The position numbers and the translations under genes are program-made. The notes beneath the pieces were generated by a model, which saw nothing but the letters and a program-made list of their open reading frames with translations, made no database searches and was not told the origin of the DNA. This document shows positions 26,434 to 36,004 of a DNA stretch of 64,000 nt, piece after piece. The stretch covers positions 186,001-250,000 of the forward strand of contig NZ_JACDXX010000002.1 of the NCBI RefSeq assembly GCF_020539525.1. The letters are read 5' to 3'. This DNA is from Pseudogemmobacter faecipullorum. Lineage in GTDB: Bacteria > Pseudomonadota > Alphaproteobacteria > Rhodobacterales > Rhodobacteraceae. How positions within the stretch are numbered: position 1 is the first letter of the stretch; each line of letters begins with the position of its first letter.

Positions 26434-27515
26434 TGCTGGGCCTTAAACTGGGTGATGGCATGGGCCACACGGCGGCAGCCCGCCTCGTCGCCGATGGTGA
26501 TGCGCAGGCAGTCCGGCAGCTTGTAGCCGGTGACCCGGCGCACGATCAGCCCTTCTTTCTGCAGCCAGAGATCACAGGCCTCGGCCTCGGCCGGGCTGGT
26601 GAAGCGGGCCAGGATGAAATTGGCATGCGAGATGTCAGAGGGCACGCCGACCTCGGCGAGAGCCCCGGCCAGCCAGGAGCGCATCCGGGCGTTCTCACTG
26701 CGCGAGCGGGTCACCCAGTCCTGATCGCGGACGGCGGCCTCGGCGGCCTCGAGCTGCGCGGTCGAGAGGTTAAAGGGCTGACGGATGCGGTTCAGCACAT
26801 CGATCACGGCTTTCGGGCCATAGGCCCAGCCCACCCGCAGCCCGCCCAGACCATAGATTTTTGAGAAGGTGCGGGTCATCACGACATTGCTGCGGGCTTC
26901 AATCAGGGCAAGGCCGCCGTCGAAATCCTCGACATATTCGGCATAGGCGCCGTCGAGCACCAGCAGCGCCTGGCGCGGCAGATTTGCCGCCAGCCGCTCA
27001 ATCTCGGAAGCGGGTAGCATAGTGCCGGTCGGATTGTTCGGATTAGCAATGAAGACCAGCCTGGTGCGCGGCCCGCAGGCGCGCAGGATCGCATCCACAT
27101 CGGTGACGCGCTCGCGCTCGGGCACTTCGACCGGGGTTGCGCCCGCCGCGAGTGCACCAATCTTATACATCAGGAAGCCATGTTCGGTGAACACCACCTC
27201 ATCGCGCGGCCCGGCATAGGCCATGCACAACAGGTGGATGATCTCATCCGAACCGACGCCGCAGATCACCCGCGCCGGGTCAAGGCCATGTACCTCACCA
27301 ATCGCCTGCCGCAGCGAGGCATGATCGGTCGAAGGATAGCGGTGCAGCGCATGTACCGCACGCTGAAAGGCATCTTTGGCCCGGTCTGAAGGGCCAAAGG
27401 GGTTTTCATTCGAGGAGAGTTTGACAACATTCGAAACGCCGGCAACCGTCGCCTTGCCGCCCTCATAGAGGGCGATCTCCATAATCCCGGGCTGCGGCAC
27501 AATCGCTTCGGACAT
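26430..27515 (-). CDS. hisC: Histidinol-phosphate aminotransferase
   Basis: HisC is a PLP-dependent class II aminotransferase in histidine synthesis, and relatives also act on aromatic amino acids. The 361-residue product contains [10 protein letters not shown], the ANPNNPTGT segment (about 158-166), the PLP-binding lysine in [16 protein letters not shown] (Lys219) and a C-terminal arginine in LRITIG. Start 27515 has AGGAG six bases upstream; a TTG two codons earlier is disregarded. First gene of the hisC-tyrC pair; coupling to tyrC suggests it may serve tyrosine or phenylalanine synthesis as well, which is inference. Confidence 0.95.
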   Translation of the reverse strand: MSEAIVPQPGIMEIALYEGGKATVAGVSNVVKLSSNENPFGPSDRAKDAFQRAVHALHRYPSTDHASLRQAIGEVHGLDPARVICGVGSDEIIHLLCMAYAGPRDEVVFTEHGFLMYKIGALAAGATPVEVPERERVTDVDAILRACGPRTRLVFIANPNNPTGTMLPASEIERLAANLPRQALLVLDGAYAEYVEDFDGGLALIEARSNVVMTRTFSKIYGLGGLRVGWAYGPKAVIDVLNRIRQPFNLSTAQLEAAEAAVRDQDWVTRSRSENARMRSWLAGALAEVGVPSDISHANFILARFTSPAEAEACDLWLQKEGLIVRRVTGYKLPDCLRITIGDEAGCRRVAHAITQFKAQQ

Positions 27516-27584
27516 CTTCAACTCCTGCTGTCGACCGGCGTTCTAGCTGCAGCCCCGCTGCAAAGCCAGTGGTCAGATCGGCTA

Positions 27585-28115
27585 TTATTTCCGGCTGGTA
27601 TAGGATTTTGCCTGAAACCAGTCCATCAGCGCCATCAGCACACCCGAGGCAACGAAGGTCAGGTGGATCAGCACCATCCAGTACATCTCGGTCTCATTGA
27701 TCGGTCTGGCATCGCCGATTGCCATGAAGCGTTTGAGCAGGGAAATGCCTGAGATCGCCACGATCGAGGCGATCAGCTTCATTTTCAGCCCGCCGAAATC
27801 AACCTTGCCCATCCAGCCGGGCCGGTCTGCGCTGTCCACCTCCAGCTTCGAAACGAAATTTTCATAGCCCGAGAACATCACGATCAGCACGAGATTTGCG
27901 GCAAGGGTCAGATCGATCAGGGTCAGCGCGACGAGGATCACATCCTCGGAATTCATCGTCATCAGCTTGGGGAAGTAATAGGCGATATCGCGGCAGAAAA
28001 TGACCACCAGCATGATCAGGCTGATGACCAGGCCAAGATACATTGGCGCCATCAGCCAGCGGCTGGCAAAGAGCGTTTTCTCAAAGGCTTTTTCGACTGG
28101 ATTTGTCCCAGACAT
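27585..28115 (-). CDS. UPF0114/YqhA-family inner-membrane protein
   Basis: A 176-residue protein with four hydrophobic segments (about 21-41, 62-84, 108-126, 145-165) and the family N terminus EKAFEKTLFASRWLMAPMYLGL. This is UPF0114 (TIGR00645, YqhA). The function is unknown. The start at 28115 matches the family; about 27 codons of open frame upstream are ignored. It is divergent from the MotA-like gene across 225 bases and follows hisC in reverse order without overlap. Confidence 0.9.
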   Translation of the reverse strand: MSGTNPVEKAFEKTLFASRWLMAPMYLGLVISLIMLVVIFCRDIAYYFPKLMTMNSEDVILVALTLIDLTLAANLVLIVMFSGYENFVSKLEVDSADRPGWMGKVDFGGLKMKLIASIVAISGISLLKRFMAIGDARPINETEMYWMVLIHLTFVASGVLMALMDWFQAKSYTSRK

Positions 28116-28340
28116 AATGGCTGACTCCGGTTGCGGTTGCGCTTTCCATATCGGTTGCCGGGCCGGAGGAAAACGTAAAATACCATTCCCCGGCACGCGG
28201 CTGCAGTGCCGTGCCGGCAGGGCTGAAAGGGGGCAGCGGCAGAGGTGCGGCGGCGCCTCGCGGCGGATTTGATTTGGCAGCCCCGGCTAACCCGGTTAGG
28301 CTCCGGACAAAATTCGGTTTACGGGGCAGGCATCCTTCTC

Positions 28341-29546
28341 ATGCAGCGATCAGATGCTGTGCACGGCACGACATTCAGTCAGCCGATCCGCGCCATTACC
28401 ACCATGCTTATTGTCAGTCTGCTGATCGGGGCGGTGGTCTGGTTCCTGCATGGCAGTATCGCCCGGATGCTGGCCGGATCGCATCTGGCGCTGAGCGGGC
28501 TGATCCTTTTTGTCTTCGGCCTCGGGGTCATCACCTGTTTCTGGCAGGTCTTCACCCTGGCCAAATCGGTCAGCTGGATTGAAAATTACGTCCGGCGCAG
28601 CCCGGGCTCGGAAGAGGCGGTTGCACCGGTGCTGCTGGCGCCGCTGGCGGCGCTGCTGAAATCGCGTGGCAGTCATAATGTCGCAATCTCGGCCTCATCC
28701 GGGCGCACCATTCTGGAATCGGTGGCGCAGCGCATTGATGAGGCGCGTGATATCACCCGCTACCTGAGCAATCTTCTGGTCTTTCTTGGTCTGCTCGGCA
28801 CTTTCTGGGGCCTTGCCACCACGGTGCCCGCAGTGGTCGAGACCATCCGCAGCCTTGCGCCCTCAGATAACGAATCCGGTATGGCGGTATTCGGGCGGCT
28901 GATGAACGGGCTGGAGGGTCAGCTCGGCGGTATGGGCACGGCTTTTACCACCTCGCTGCTGGGGCTTGGCGGATCTCTGGTGGTGGGGTTGCTTGAGCTT
29001 TTTGCCGGCCATGGCCAGAACCGTTTTTACCGCGAGCTTGAGGAATGGTTGTCCTCGATCACCCGGATCGGGCTGAGTGAGGGCGAGGGTGGCTCTGCCG
29101 ATCAGAGCGCCATCGTCCAGGTGCTGGATCATGTGGTCAGCCAGATGGAAAGTCTGCAGGGCCTTTATACCCAGGCCGATCAGGCGCGCTCGGTGATGGA
29201 AGAGCGCATGGCTGATCTGGCAAAAGCCGTCGACCGTCTGGGCGAGCGGCTGCAGGCCGGGGCGGCAGCCAGTGAGGAAAGCCTTGCCGCCATGACCCGT
29301 ATGGCGGATGGCCAGGATCAGCTGCTGGCCCATCTGGCCGAGCAGGCCCGCGAAGGCCCGGATGCCGAAAGCCGGATGCGGCTGCGCTCGATTGATGTGC
29401 AGATGCTGCGCATTCTCGAAGAGCTTTCCGCCGGTCGCCAGGAGATGGTGGCCGATCTGCGCCATGATCTGGCGCAGCTGACCATGGGTATGCGGCAGAT
29501 TTCACGCCAGCTGCCGGGTGCCGGCACCAGCCAGGACCGGGGCTGA
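28341..29546 (+). CDS. MotA/TolQ/ExbB-like proton-channel subunit
   Basis: A 401-residue inner-membrane protein with four predicted transmembrane helices (about 17-38, 47-70, 140-162, 195-222) and a long, helical, charged C-terminal tail (about 260-390). The third and fourth segments, LVFLGLLGTFWGLATTV and GMGTAFTTSLLGLGGSLVVGLL, match the MotA/TolQ/ExbB channel core. It is followed three bases later by an OmpA-domain partner with the MotB/ExbD aspartate, so the pair should form a proton-driven stator. It is not next to flagellar, tol or tonB genes. In other genera ZorA of the Zorya system has the same build, but its companion genes are absent here. ATG 28341 was chosen by length; the ribosome site is weak. 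Confidence 0.86.
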   Translation: MQRSDAVHGTTFSQPIRAITTMLIVSLLIGAVVWFLHGSIARMLAGSHLALSGLILFVFGLGVITCFWQVFTLAKSVSWIENYVRRSPGSEEAVAPVLLAPLAALLKSRGSHNVAISASSGRTILESVAQRIDEARDITRYLSNLLVFLGLLGTFWGLATTVPAVVETIRSLAPSDNESGMAVFGRLMNGLEGQLGGMGTAFTTSLLGLGGSLVVGLLELFAGHGQNRFYRELEEWLSSITRIGLSEGEGGSADQSAIVQVLDHVVSQMESLQGLYTQADQARSVMEERMADLAKAVDRLGERLQAGAAASEESLAAMTRMADGQDQLLAHLAEQAREGPDAESRMRLRSIDVQMLRILEELSAGRQEMVADLRHDLAQLTMGMRQISRQLPGAGTSQDRG

Positions 29547-29549
29547 GCC

Positions 29550-31199
29550 ATGGCGCTCTCGCGCAATCGCCGCGATTCCAGCCTGATCTGGCCAGGCTTT
29601 GTCGATGCGGTGACGACATTGCTGATGGTGATGATTTTTGTGCTGACGATCTTTACCGTCATGCAATCGGTGCTGCGCGAGCAGATCACCCATCAGGATA
29701 ATGAGCTGACGGCGCTGAATGAGCAGCTGACGGCGCTGTCTCAGGCACTGGGGCTGGAGCGGCGCCGGGTCTCGGATCTGCAAAGTGAAGTGGGCGGGCT
29801 GCAATCCTCGCTGGCCAGTGCCCTGGCCGAGGGGCAGAGGCGCGACACGCTGATCGCCGGGCTGCAGGCCGATCTGACTGCCCGCGAGGCGGATCTGCAG
29901 GGCGCGCGCGCGCGGCTGAGCGATTTTGAAGCCCAGGTGGCAGCGCTGATTGCCGATCGTGACCGGGTGGCAGCTGATCTGGCGCTGATCACCGGCGAGC
30001 GCGACACTGCGCGCGATGAGGCGAAAGGCCTTGCCGCTTCGCTGGCGGATCTGGAGGCGGCGAAAGCGCGGCTGATCACCGATGCCGAAGCGGCTTCGCT
30101 GGCGCTGGCGGCGGCGCGCAAAGAGATTGATGCCAGTGCTGAAGCCGCGCGGCTGGCCGCAGCACAGCGCGAGGCGCTTGAGGCCCTGCTCGCCGATCTG
30201 CGCGCGAAAGGCGAGGCCGATCAGGGGGCGCTGGCGGCGGCAAAATCTGAACTGAGCGCGGCCGAGACTGCCGCGCTGGCCGATGCCGCGGCGCTGCAGG
30301 CCTTGCGCGAGCGGCTGGCGGGCTCGGAGACGGAGCTGAGCGCGATGACGCTGCGCCTCGAGGCCGAGCGTAAACGCGCCGAAGAGACGCTGACCCTGCT
30401 GGCGGCTGAACGGCTGGCAGCCCGGCAGAGCGAGGGCGGCAAAAGTGCGGCTCTGGCCATGGCTGAGGCCAGCCTGCTGGCTGAGCAGGAAAAAACCCTT
30501 GCGGCAGCGCGGGATCTGGAACTGGTCAACCGTCAGCTGGCCGAGCTGCGCAGCCAGCTCAATGCGCTGCAGCAGATCCTTGGCGAGGCCGAAACCTCGC
30601 GCGATGCGGCCAATATGCAGCTGGAATCGCTGGGCGAGGATCTCAATGCCGCTCTGGCCCAGGTCGCTGCCGAGCAGCGCGCCCGCGCCGAGCTGGAAGC
30701 GGCCGAACGGGCGCGGATCGAGGCCGAGAAGCAGGATCTGGAGCGGTTCAGATCCGAATTCTTCGGCCAGCTCTCGACCCTTCTTGCCGGACGCGAAGGC
30801 GTCAGAGTGGTCGGAGACCGCTTTGTATTCTCTTCTGAGGTGCTGTTCAGCGCCGGGGCCGCCGATCTGGCCCCGGAGGGTCGGGCTCAGATCGCCAGTG
30901 TGGTGTCGATCCTGAACGAGGTGCGCCAGCAGATCCCCGAGGGGATCGACTGGATCATCCGGGTCGATGGCCATACCGATAACCAGCCGCTCTCGGGCAC
31001 CGGCGCCTTCCGCGATAACTGGGAGCTGAGCCAGGCCCGGGCCCTGTCGGTGGTGCGCTATATGCAGAGCGAGCTGGGCTTCCCGCCCGAGCGGCTGGCG
31101 GCGACCGGCTTTGGCGAATATCGCCCGGTGGCGCCAGGCAACAGCGAGGCGGCGCGCAGCCAGAACAGGCGCATCGAGCTGAAGCTGACCGAGAGATAA
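29550..31199 (+). CDS. MotB-like stator subunit with a long coiled coil and OmpA domain
   Basis: A 549-residue protein with one N-terminal transmembrane helix (about 14-40, PGFVDAVTTLLMVMIFVL) whose Asp19 aligns with the proton-carrying aspartate of MotB/ExbD. A very long Ala/Glu/Leu/Arg-rich coiled coil (about 45-400) follows, then a C-terminal OmpA/MotB peptidoglycan-binding domain (about 415-549: VDGHTDNQPL, NWELSQARALSVVRYM, SQNRRIELKL). Usual MotB proteins are about 300 residues and lack so long a coil. The coil would reach far across the periplasm. It starts three bases after the MotA-like stop, so the two are one transcript. The process it powers is not evident from neighbours. Confidence 0.88.
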   Translation: MALSRNRRDSSLIWPGFVDAVTTLLMVMIFVLTIFTVMQSVLREQITHQDNELTALNEQLTALSQALGLERRRVSDLQSEVGGLQSSLASALAEGQRRDTLIAGLQADLTAREADLQGARARLSDFEAQVAALIADRDRVAADLALITGERDTARDEAKGLAASLADLEAAKARLITDAEAASLALAAARKEIDASAEAARLAAAQREALEALLADLRAKGEADQGALAAAKSELSAAETAALADAAALQALRERLAGSETELSAMTLRLEAERKRAEETLTLLAAERLAARQSEGGKSAALAMAEASLLAEQEKTLAAARDLELVNRQLAELRSQLNALQQILGEAETSRDAANMQLESLGEDLNAALAQVAAEQRARAELEAAERARIEAEKQDLERFRSEFFGQLSTLLAGREGVRVVGDRFVFSSEVLFSAGAADLAPEGRAQIASVVSILNEVRQQIPEGIDWIIRVDGHTDNQPLSGTGAFRDNWELSQARALSVVRYMQSELGFPPERLAATGFGEYRPVAPGNSEAARSQNRRIELKLTER

Positions 31200-31363
31200 G
31201 TCACCCGCCGGGGCCGGTCGCCTTACGGGGCTTTCAGTGCCGGGCTGAGGCCTGGCGTGCAGCGGCCTGTGGCATCACCGGGCTTGTATTTCCCGCATCT
31301 GGCGCTTAGGCCCGCAGCCAAAACAGGGAAACGCGCAACTTTCTACCGTTTTGTGGGGTCTAT

Positions 31364-32287
31364 GTGAAGCAATTATCAGTGTTTTCCGGTTTCGTTGGCA
31401 AGACCTTTGCCCTCTGGGTGGTTGTCTTTGCTGTTCTGGGCTTTGTTCTGCCCGATGTGTTCCGCGCGGTCGCGCCCTGGATTGTGACCCTTCTGGGTAT
31501 CATCATGTTCGGCATGGGGCTGACGCTCAGCCTTGATGATTTCCGCGAAGTGGCGCGTCGCCCCTTTGAGGTGCTGATCGGGGCGGTGTCGCAGTTTACC
31601 ATCATGCCGCTGCTGGCGGTGGCGCTGACCATGATCATTCCGATGCCGGCCGAAGTGGCGGCGGGGGTGATCCTTGTCGGCTGCTGCCCGGGGGGCACCT
31701 CGTCAAATGTGATGACCTATCTGGCCAAAGGCGATGTGGCTCTCTCGGTGGCCTGTACCAGCGTCACCACGCTGCTGGCGCCGCTGGTCACCCCCTGGCT
31801 GGTTCTGGCCTTTGCCTCGCAATATCTGCCGGTTGATGCCACCGCGATGTTCCTGTCGATCGTGAAGGTCGTGCTGGTGCCGCTGGCACTTGGGGTGCTG
31901 GCGCAAAAGCTGCTGCCCTCGGCGGTCAAAGCCGCGGTTCCGGTGCTGCCGCTGGTCTCGGTGACCGGGATCGTGCTGATCGTGGCGGCGGTGGTCGCGG
32001 TCTCGAAGGCGCAGATTGCCACCTCGGGCCTGCTGATTTTCCTGGTGGTGGTGCTGCATAACGGGCTGGGCTATCTGATCGGCGGCCTGTTCGCCCGGAT
32101 CTTTGGTCTGAATATCGCCAAACAAAAAGCCATTGCCATTGAGGTGGGGATGCAGAATTCGGGTCTGGGCGCGGCGCTGGCCTCGGCGCATTTCTCGCCG
32201 CTCGCCGCCGTGCCGAGCGCGATTTTCTCGGTCTGGCACAATATCTCGGGGGCGCTCTTTGCGAATTTCGCCTCGCGCTTCCGCTGA
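31364..32287 (+). CDS. Bile acid:sodium symporter family transporter
   Basis: A 307-residue protein with nine to ten transmembrane helices and the BASS-family (SBF) signatures MFGMGLTLSLDDF and GCCPGGTSSNVMTYLAKGD, and the crossover helix VGMQNSGLGAALA. Members move organic anions such as pyruvate, pantoate or bile acids with sodium; the bacterial substrate is unknown. Start is GTG at 31364; an ATG two bases earlier is out of frame and runs into a stop. A strong bidirectional terminator follows. Confidence 0.92.
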   Translation: MKQLSVFSGFVGKTFALWVVVFAVLGFVLPDVFRAVAPWIVTLLGIIMFGMGLTLSLDDFREVARRPFEVLIGAVSQFTIMPLLAVALTMIIPMPAEVAAGVILVGCCPGGTSSNVMTYLAKGDVALSVACTSVTTLLAPLVTPWLVLAFASQYLPVDATAMFLSIVKVVLVPLALGVLAQKLLPSAVKAAVPVLPLVSVTGIVLIVAAVVAVSKAQIATSGLLIFLVVVLHNGLGYLIGGLFARIFGLNIAKQKAIAIEVGMQNSGLGAALASAHFSPLAAVPSAIFSVWHNISGALFANFASRFR

Positions 32288-32310
32288 AGCGTCATCCCTG
32301 ACTGACAAGC

Positions 32311-32341
32311 AAAACCCCCGCCGTGAGGCGGGGGTTTTTTT
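32311..32341. terminator. Bidirectional terminator between the BASS transporter and the MetA-type gene
   Basis: Perfect stem CCCCCGCC / GGCGGGGG with loop GTGA, AAAA before and seven T after. Confidence 0.92.
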
Positions 32342-32345
32342 CGTC

Positions 32346-33218
32346 TCAGAACACTTTCATCAGGCGGATCTGGGCCAGAGGCTCGCTGCGGAAGCCGCCT
32401 TTGACGTCGATATCATGGCCATACATGCCCTGGATCTGGAAGTCCGGGGTGACCATTTTGCTGGCGACAAGGCGCAGCTGGTCATTGTTGGTTTCCTGGC
32501 CCGTTGCCGCGCCATTCACCCAGAGCTCGCCACCGCTACGGCTGACATAGCCCAGCGAGAAGGCGGTCGCGTCATCCCACTGGTAGCGCAGATAGAGCGA
32601 AGCCTGGGTGGTGTCCTCGCGCTCGTAAGAGACGCCGGCCTCCTCGAAATCGCGGGTCACGGTCATTTCAGCCGAGGCATCGATGAAAAAACCATTGCCG
32701 AGGCCCTGAACCATGCCGATCTGCGGCGTCAGCGACCAGGTGCCGGCACCGAAGGAGACGTGATCATTCCTGAACACGCCGGTCGGGGCGGTGGCGAAGA
32801 GCGACAGGCCAAGCGTGGTGCCGGTCGGCTCGGCCGAAGTGACCGGGAACCAGGTGGTGCCCAGCGTCAGATCGCCAATCCCGTCTTTGGCCGGCTGACC
32901 GGCGCCGCCGATGCGGATATTGTCAAACTGACCAATCGGCAGAATGGCGTGGAAAGCCAGCTTCTGGCCTGCAATCTCACGGTAATGCACCATTCGCGCG
33001 ATCACGATATCGGCGTCGAGACTGGAATTGCCAATGGTGCTGCCATCGGCGCCATAGAAGCTGTCCGAGGTCTGATGCTGAAAATAGGCAATCGCCAGGG
33101 TCCGGCCATCACCAGCCCAGGCGTAATCACCGGGCTGAACCTCAAGCGCCATGGCCGGAGCGGCCAGCGGCAGGAGGAGAGCTGCGAGGGCAGCTTTGCT
33201 AAAGTTCACAGGTTTCAT
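32346..33218 (-). CDS. MetA-type outer-membrane transporter-like protein
   Basis: A 290-residue exported protein with signal peptide ALAALLLPLAAPAMA (cleavage after residue ~24). The mature part is made of alternating amphipathic beta strands and ends in a phenylalanine (QIRLMKVF), the mark of an outer-membrane beta barrel. It resembles the PF13557 family (MetA pathway of phenol degradation), a group of predicted outer-membrane channels. No transported substrate can be assigned and there are no phenol-degradation genes nearby. Start 33218 gives a proper signal peptide; eight extra codons upstream are possible. It stops about five bases from the shared terminator. Confidence 0.82.
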   Translation of the reverse strand: MKPVNFSKAALAALLLPLAAPAMALEVQPGDYAWAGDGRTLAIAYFQHQTSDSFYGADGSTIGNSSLDADIVIARMVHYREIAGQKLAFHAILPIGQFDNIRIGGAGQPAKDGIGDLTLGTTWFPVTSAEPTGTTLGLSLFATAPTGVFRNDHVSFGAGTWSLTPQIGMVQGLGNGFFIDASAEMTVTRDFEEAGVSYEREDTTQASLYLRYQWDDATAFSLGYVSRSGGELWVNGAATGQETNNDQLRLVASKMVTPDFQIQGMYGHDIDVKGGFRSEPLAQIRLMKVF

Positions 33219-33518
33219 CTTCTCTGTCCCACGCCCGGTCACCCTCTGCTGGCGGATTGCCGGCAGATCAATCGGTCACCGTGGCGAGGGCGCGGTAGCA
33301 ACAGCGTTACCTGGTCGCAATAAATCGCAGGCAGGGCTCTGCAGTAGGGGCTTAATTCGCGACAATCTGTCGCATATTTTGCGCTCTGCCGCCCGAAAAT
33401 GATCAAAATATGGGGTAGAAGTTATGGTTTCACCGGGAATCAATTAGCCCTGTGGTTAACAGTAGAGGGGCCACCTGATGGCGGCCCCTCTGTCATGTCT
33501 TGCCGGTTTTCCGGCCCG
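33219..33518. other. Gene-free, AT-richer stretch between the MetA-type gene and clpA
   Basis: There are 300 bases here without a credible gene. It must hold the promoter of the MetA-type gene and, at 33464-33491, the clpA terminator. The part 33300-33460 is clearly poorer in G+C than the surroundings. No box is clear. Confidence 0.4.
33464..33491 (-). terminator. Terminator-like hairpin of clpA
   Basis: A perfect 9-bp stem, AGAGGGGCC / GGCCCCTCT, with a 10-base loop lies 28 bases after the clpA stop on the minus strand. It lacks a long T run. Confidence 0.6.
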
Positions 33519-35837
33519 TTACCCGGCGGTCAGCAGGGGTGGTTTCGAGCCAGCGATCCGCGGCTTTGCCGGTTCCTGGATCTTCAGAACGATTGCATCA
33601 TCCTTCACCTCGACCCGGACCAGACCGCCTTTCTGCAGCTGGCCGAACAAGAGTTCTTCGGCGAGGGGCTTTTTGATATGCTCCTGGATCACACGCGCCA
33701 GCGGCCGTGCCCCCATCTTATCATCATAGCCCTTCTCCCCCAGCCAGGCGGCGGCTTCCGCGCTCAGCTCGATATGCACGCCCCGGTCGATCAGCTGCGC
33801 CTCCAGCTGAAGCACAAATTTCTCGACCACCTGCAGGATCACCTCTTTCGGCAGGGCGCCGAAGGAAACCACCGCATCCAGACGGTTGCGGAATTCCGGG
33901 GTAAAGGTGCGCTCGACCGCGGCAGTATCCTCTCCGGTGCGCTTTTCGCGCCCGAAGCCGATCGCGGCTTTTTGCATATCCGAAGCCCCGGCATTCGAGG
34001 TCATGATCAGGATCACATTGCGGAAATCGACGGCCCGGCCATTATGGTCGGTCAGCTTGCCGTGATCCATCACCTGCAAGAGGATGTTGAACACATCTGG
34101 ATGGGCCTTCTCGATCTCATCGAGCAGCAGCACGCAATGCGGATGCTGGTCGACGCCATCGGTCAGCATCCCGCCCTGGTCAAAGCCGACATAGCCCGGA
34201 GGCGCGCCGATCAGACGCGAGACCGCGTGTTTCTCCATATATTCCGACATGTCGAAGCGCAGCAGTTCCACGCCAAGCGTATTTGCCAGCTGTTTTGCCA
34301 CTTCGGTTTTGCCGACGCCGGTCGGGCCGGTGAAGAGGTAATTGCCGATCGGCTTCTCCGGCTCGCGCAAGCCTGCCCGGGCCAGTTTGATCGAGGCCGA
34401 AAGCGCCTCAATCGCCTTGTCCTGACCAAAGACCAGACGTTTGAGCGTCTTTTCCATATCGCGCAGCACTTCGGCATCGTCTTTCGAGACGTTTTTCGGC
34501 GGGATGCGGGCGATTTTCGCCACCACATTCTCGATCTCGCGGGTGCCGATGGTTTTGCGCCGCTTTGACTCGCTGACCAGATGCTGCGCCGCGCCAGCCT
34601 CATCGATCACATCAATCGCGCTGTCGGGCAGTTTGCGGTCATTGATATAGCGCGCCGCCAGTTCGACCGCGGTTTTGATCGCCTCATTGGTATAGCGCAG
34701 ATCGTGATGCTCTTCGAAATGCGGCTTCAGCCCCATCAGGATCTTGATCGCATCCGGCACCGAAGGCTCATTCACGTCAATTTTCTGGAAGCGCCGCGAC
34801 AAGGCACGGTCTTTCTCGAAATGCTGACGGAATTCCTTATAGGTGGTCGAGCCCATGCAGCGCAGCTTGCCGCCCTGAAGCGCGGGTTTCAGCAGGTTCG
34901 AGGCATCCATGGCCCCGCCCGAAGTCGCCCCGGCCCCGATCACGGTATGGATCTCATCGATGAACAGGATCGCATCGGGGTGATCCTCCATCTCTTTGAC
35001 CACCGCTTTCAGGCGCTCCTCGAAATCACCGCGGTAGCGGGTGCCCGCCAGCAAGGCGCCCATGTCGAGCGAATAGATCGTCGCGCCCGAGAGCACCTCC
35101 GGCACTTCCTTGCGGACGATTTTCCAGGCCAGGCCCTCGGCAATCGCGGTCTTGCCCACGCCGGGATCGCCCACCAGCAGCGGGTTGTTCTTGCGGCGGC
35201 GGCAGAGCACCTGGATCGCGCGCTCGACCTCCTGGTCGCGGCCGATCAGCGGATCCACCTCGCCCTTGCGGGCTTTGACGTTGAGATCGACGCAATATTT
35301 CGACAGCGCCGATTCCTTGGCCTCTCCGGCCTCGGCCTTCGGGGTTTCCTGGGCCTCATCGGCGCCCTGGATCGGGCGGGCCTCGCCGAAGGCGGGGTTT
35401 TTGGCCACGCCATGGGCGATGAAATTCACCGCATCATAGCGGGTCATATCCTGCTCCTGCAGGAAATAGGCCGCATTCGATTCGCGTTCGGCAAAGATCG
35501 CGACCAGCACATTGGCGCCGGTCACTTCGGTGCGGCCCGAAGACTGCACATGGATTGCCGCGCGCTGAATCACGCGCTGGAAAGCGGCGGTCGGGACCGC
35601 CTCCGAGCCTTCTACGCTGGTGACCAGCGTCGACAGGTCTTCGTCGATGAAATCGTTCAGGGTCTTGCGCAGATCGTCGAGATCCACCGAGCAGGCCTTC
35701 ATAACGCGGGCAGCATCGGGCTCGTCGATCAGAGCCAGCAAGAGATGTTCGAGGGTTGCAAGTTCATGGCGACGGGCATTGGCCAGGGCCAGCGCGCCGT
35801 GAATGGCTTGTTCGAGCGTTGACGAGAATGACGGCAC
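33519..35837 (-). CDS. clpA: ATP-dependent Clp protease ATP-binding subunit ClpA
   Basis: ClpA unfolds proteins and feeds them to ClpP. The 772-residue product has the N-terminal double Clp repeat (1-145), an acidic linker, AAA domain 1 with Walker A GDPGVGKT (223-230), AAA domain 2 with Walker A GPTGVGKT (about 500), and the [10 protein letters not shown] loop with the IGF tripeptide that docks to ClpP. Start is GTG at 35837, preceded by AGGAGCAGG. clpS, often next to clpA, is not adjacent. About 70 bases upstream is a sequence fitting a sigma-32 promoter (see 35908-35935), so heat induction is likely. Domain and length match E. coli ClpA (758). Confidence 0.97.
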   Translation of the reverse strand: MPSFSSTLEQAIHGALALANARRHELATLEHLLLALIDEPDAARVMKACSVDLDDLRKTLNDFIDEDLSTLVTSVEGSEAVPTAAFQRVIQRAAIHVQSSGRTEVTGANVLVAIFAERESNAAYFLQEQDMTRYDAVNFIAHGVAKNPAFGEARPIQGADEAQETPKAEAGEAKESALSKYCVDLNVKARKGEVDPLIGRDQEVERAIQVLCRRRKNNPLLVGDPGVGKTAIAEGLAWKIVRKEVPEVLSGATIYSLDMGALLAGTRYRGDFEERLKAVVKEMEDHPDAILFIDEIHTVIGAGATSGGAMDASNLLKPALQGGKLRCMGSTTYKEFRQHFEKDRALSRRFQKIDVNEPSVPDAIKILMGLKPHFEEHHDLRYTNEAIKTAVELAARYINDRKLPDSAIDVIDEAGAAQHLVSESKRRKTIGTREIENVVAKIARIPPKNVSKDDAEVLRDMEKTLKRLVFGQDKAIEALSASIKLARAGLREPEKPIGNYLFTGPTGVGKTEVAKQLANTLGVELLRFDMSEYMEKHAVSRLIGAPPGYVGFDQGGMLTDGVDQHPHCVLLLDEIEKAHPDVFNILLQVMDHGKLTDHNGRAVDFRNVILIMTSNAGASDMQKAAIGFGREKRTGEDTAAVERTFTPEFRNRLDAVVSFGALPKEVILQVVEKFVLQLEAQLIDRGVHIELSAEAAAWLGEKGYDDKMGARPLARVIQEHIKKPLAEELLFGQLQKGGLVRVEVKDDAIVLKIQEPAKPRIAGSKPPLLTAG

Positions 35838-35907
35838 TTGCGCCTGCTCCTGTTCCTCGGGGCCGGGGGCGGTGACGCCCGTTCCGACCGTGGCCTCATA
35901 GAGTTAA

Positions 35908-35935
35908 AGATCGGTGTTATTCAGCGCACTTCAAG
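35908..35935 (-). promoter_or_regulatory. Sigma-32-like heat-shock promoter of clpA
   Basis: On the minus strand CTTGAAG is followed after 14 bases by CCGATCT, close to the RpoH pattern CTTGAAA-N11-16-CCCATNT. The -10 box differs at one position. The predicted start lies about 60 bases before the clpA GTG. Seen in sequence; activity is inferred. Confidence 0.5.
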
Positions 35936-36004
35936 CGCAATCTGATGTTGGGTGGTAAATCGGCATCCTGATTGCAGGATTGTGATAATCGGGCAGGCCT
36001 TGCA

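Noticed and set aside
29502-30974. A 490-codon minus-strand frame opposite the coiled-coil gene
   Set aside because: Coiled-coil sequence rich in GCG, CTG and GAG codons gives long antisense frames; no recognisable protein.
28341-31199. Zorya-type phage defence (ZorA/ZorB)
   Set aside because: The motor pair resembles ZorAB, but no ZorC, ZorD or ZorE follows; the next genes are a BASS transporter and a MetA-type protein, and the long extension is on the MotB-like partner.
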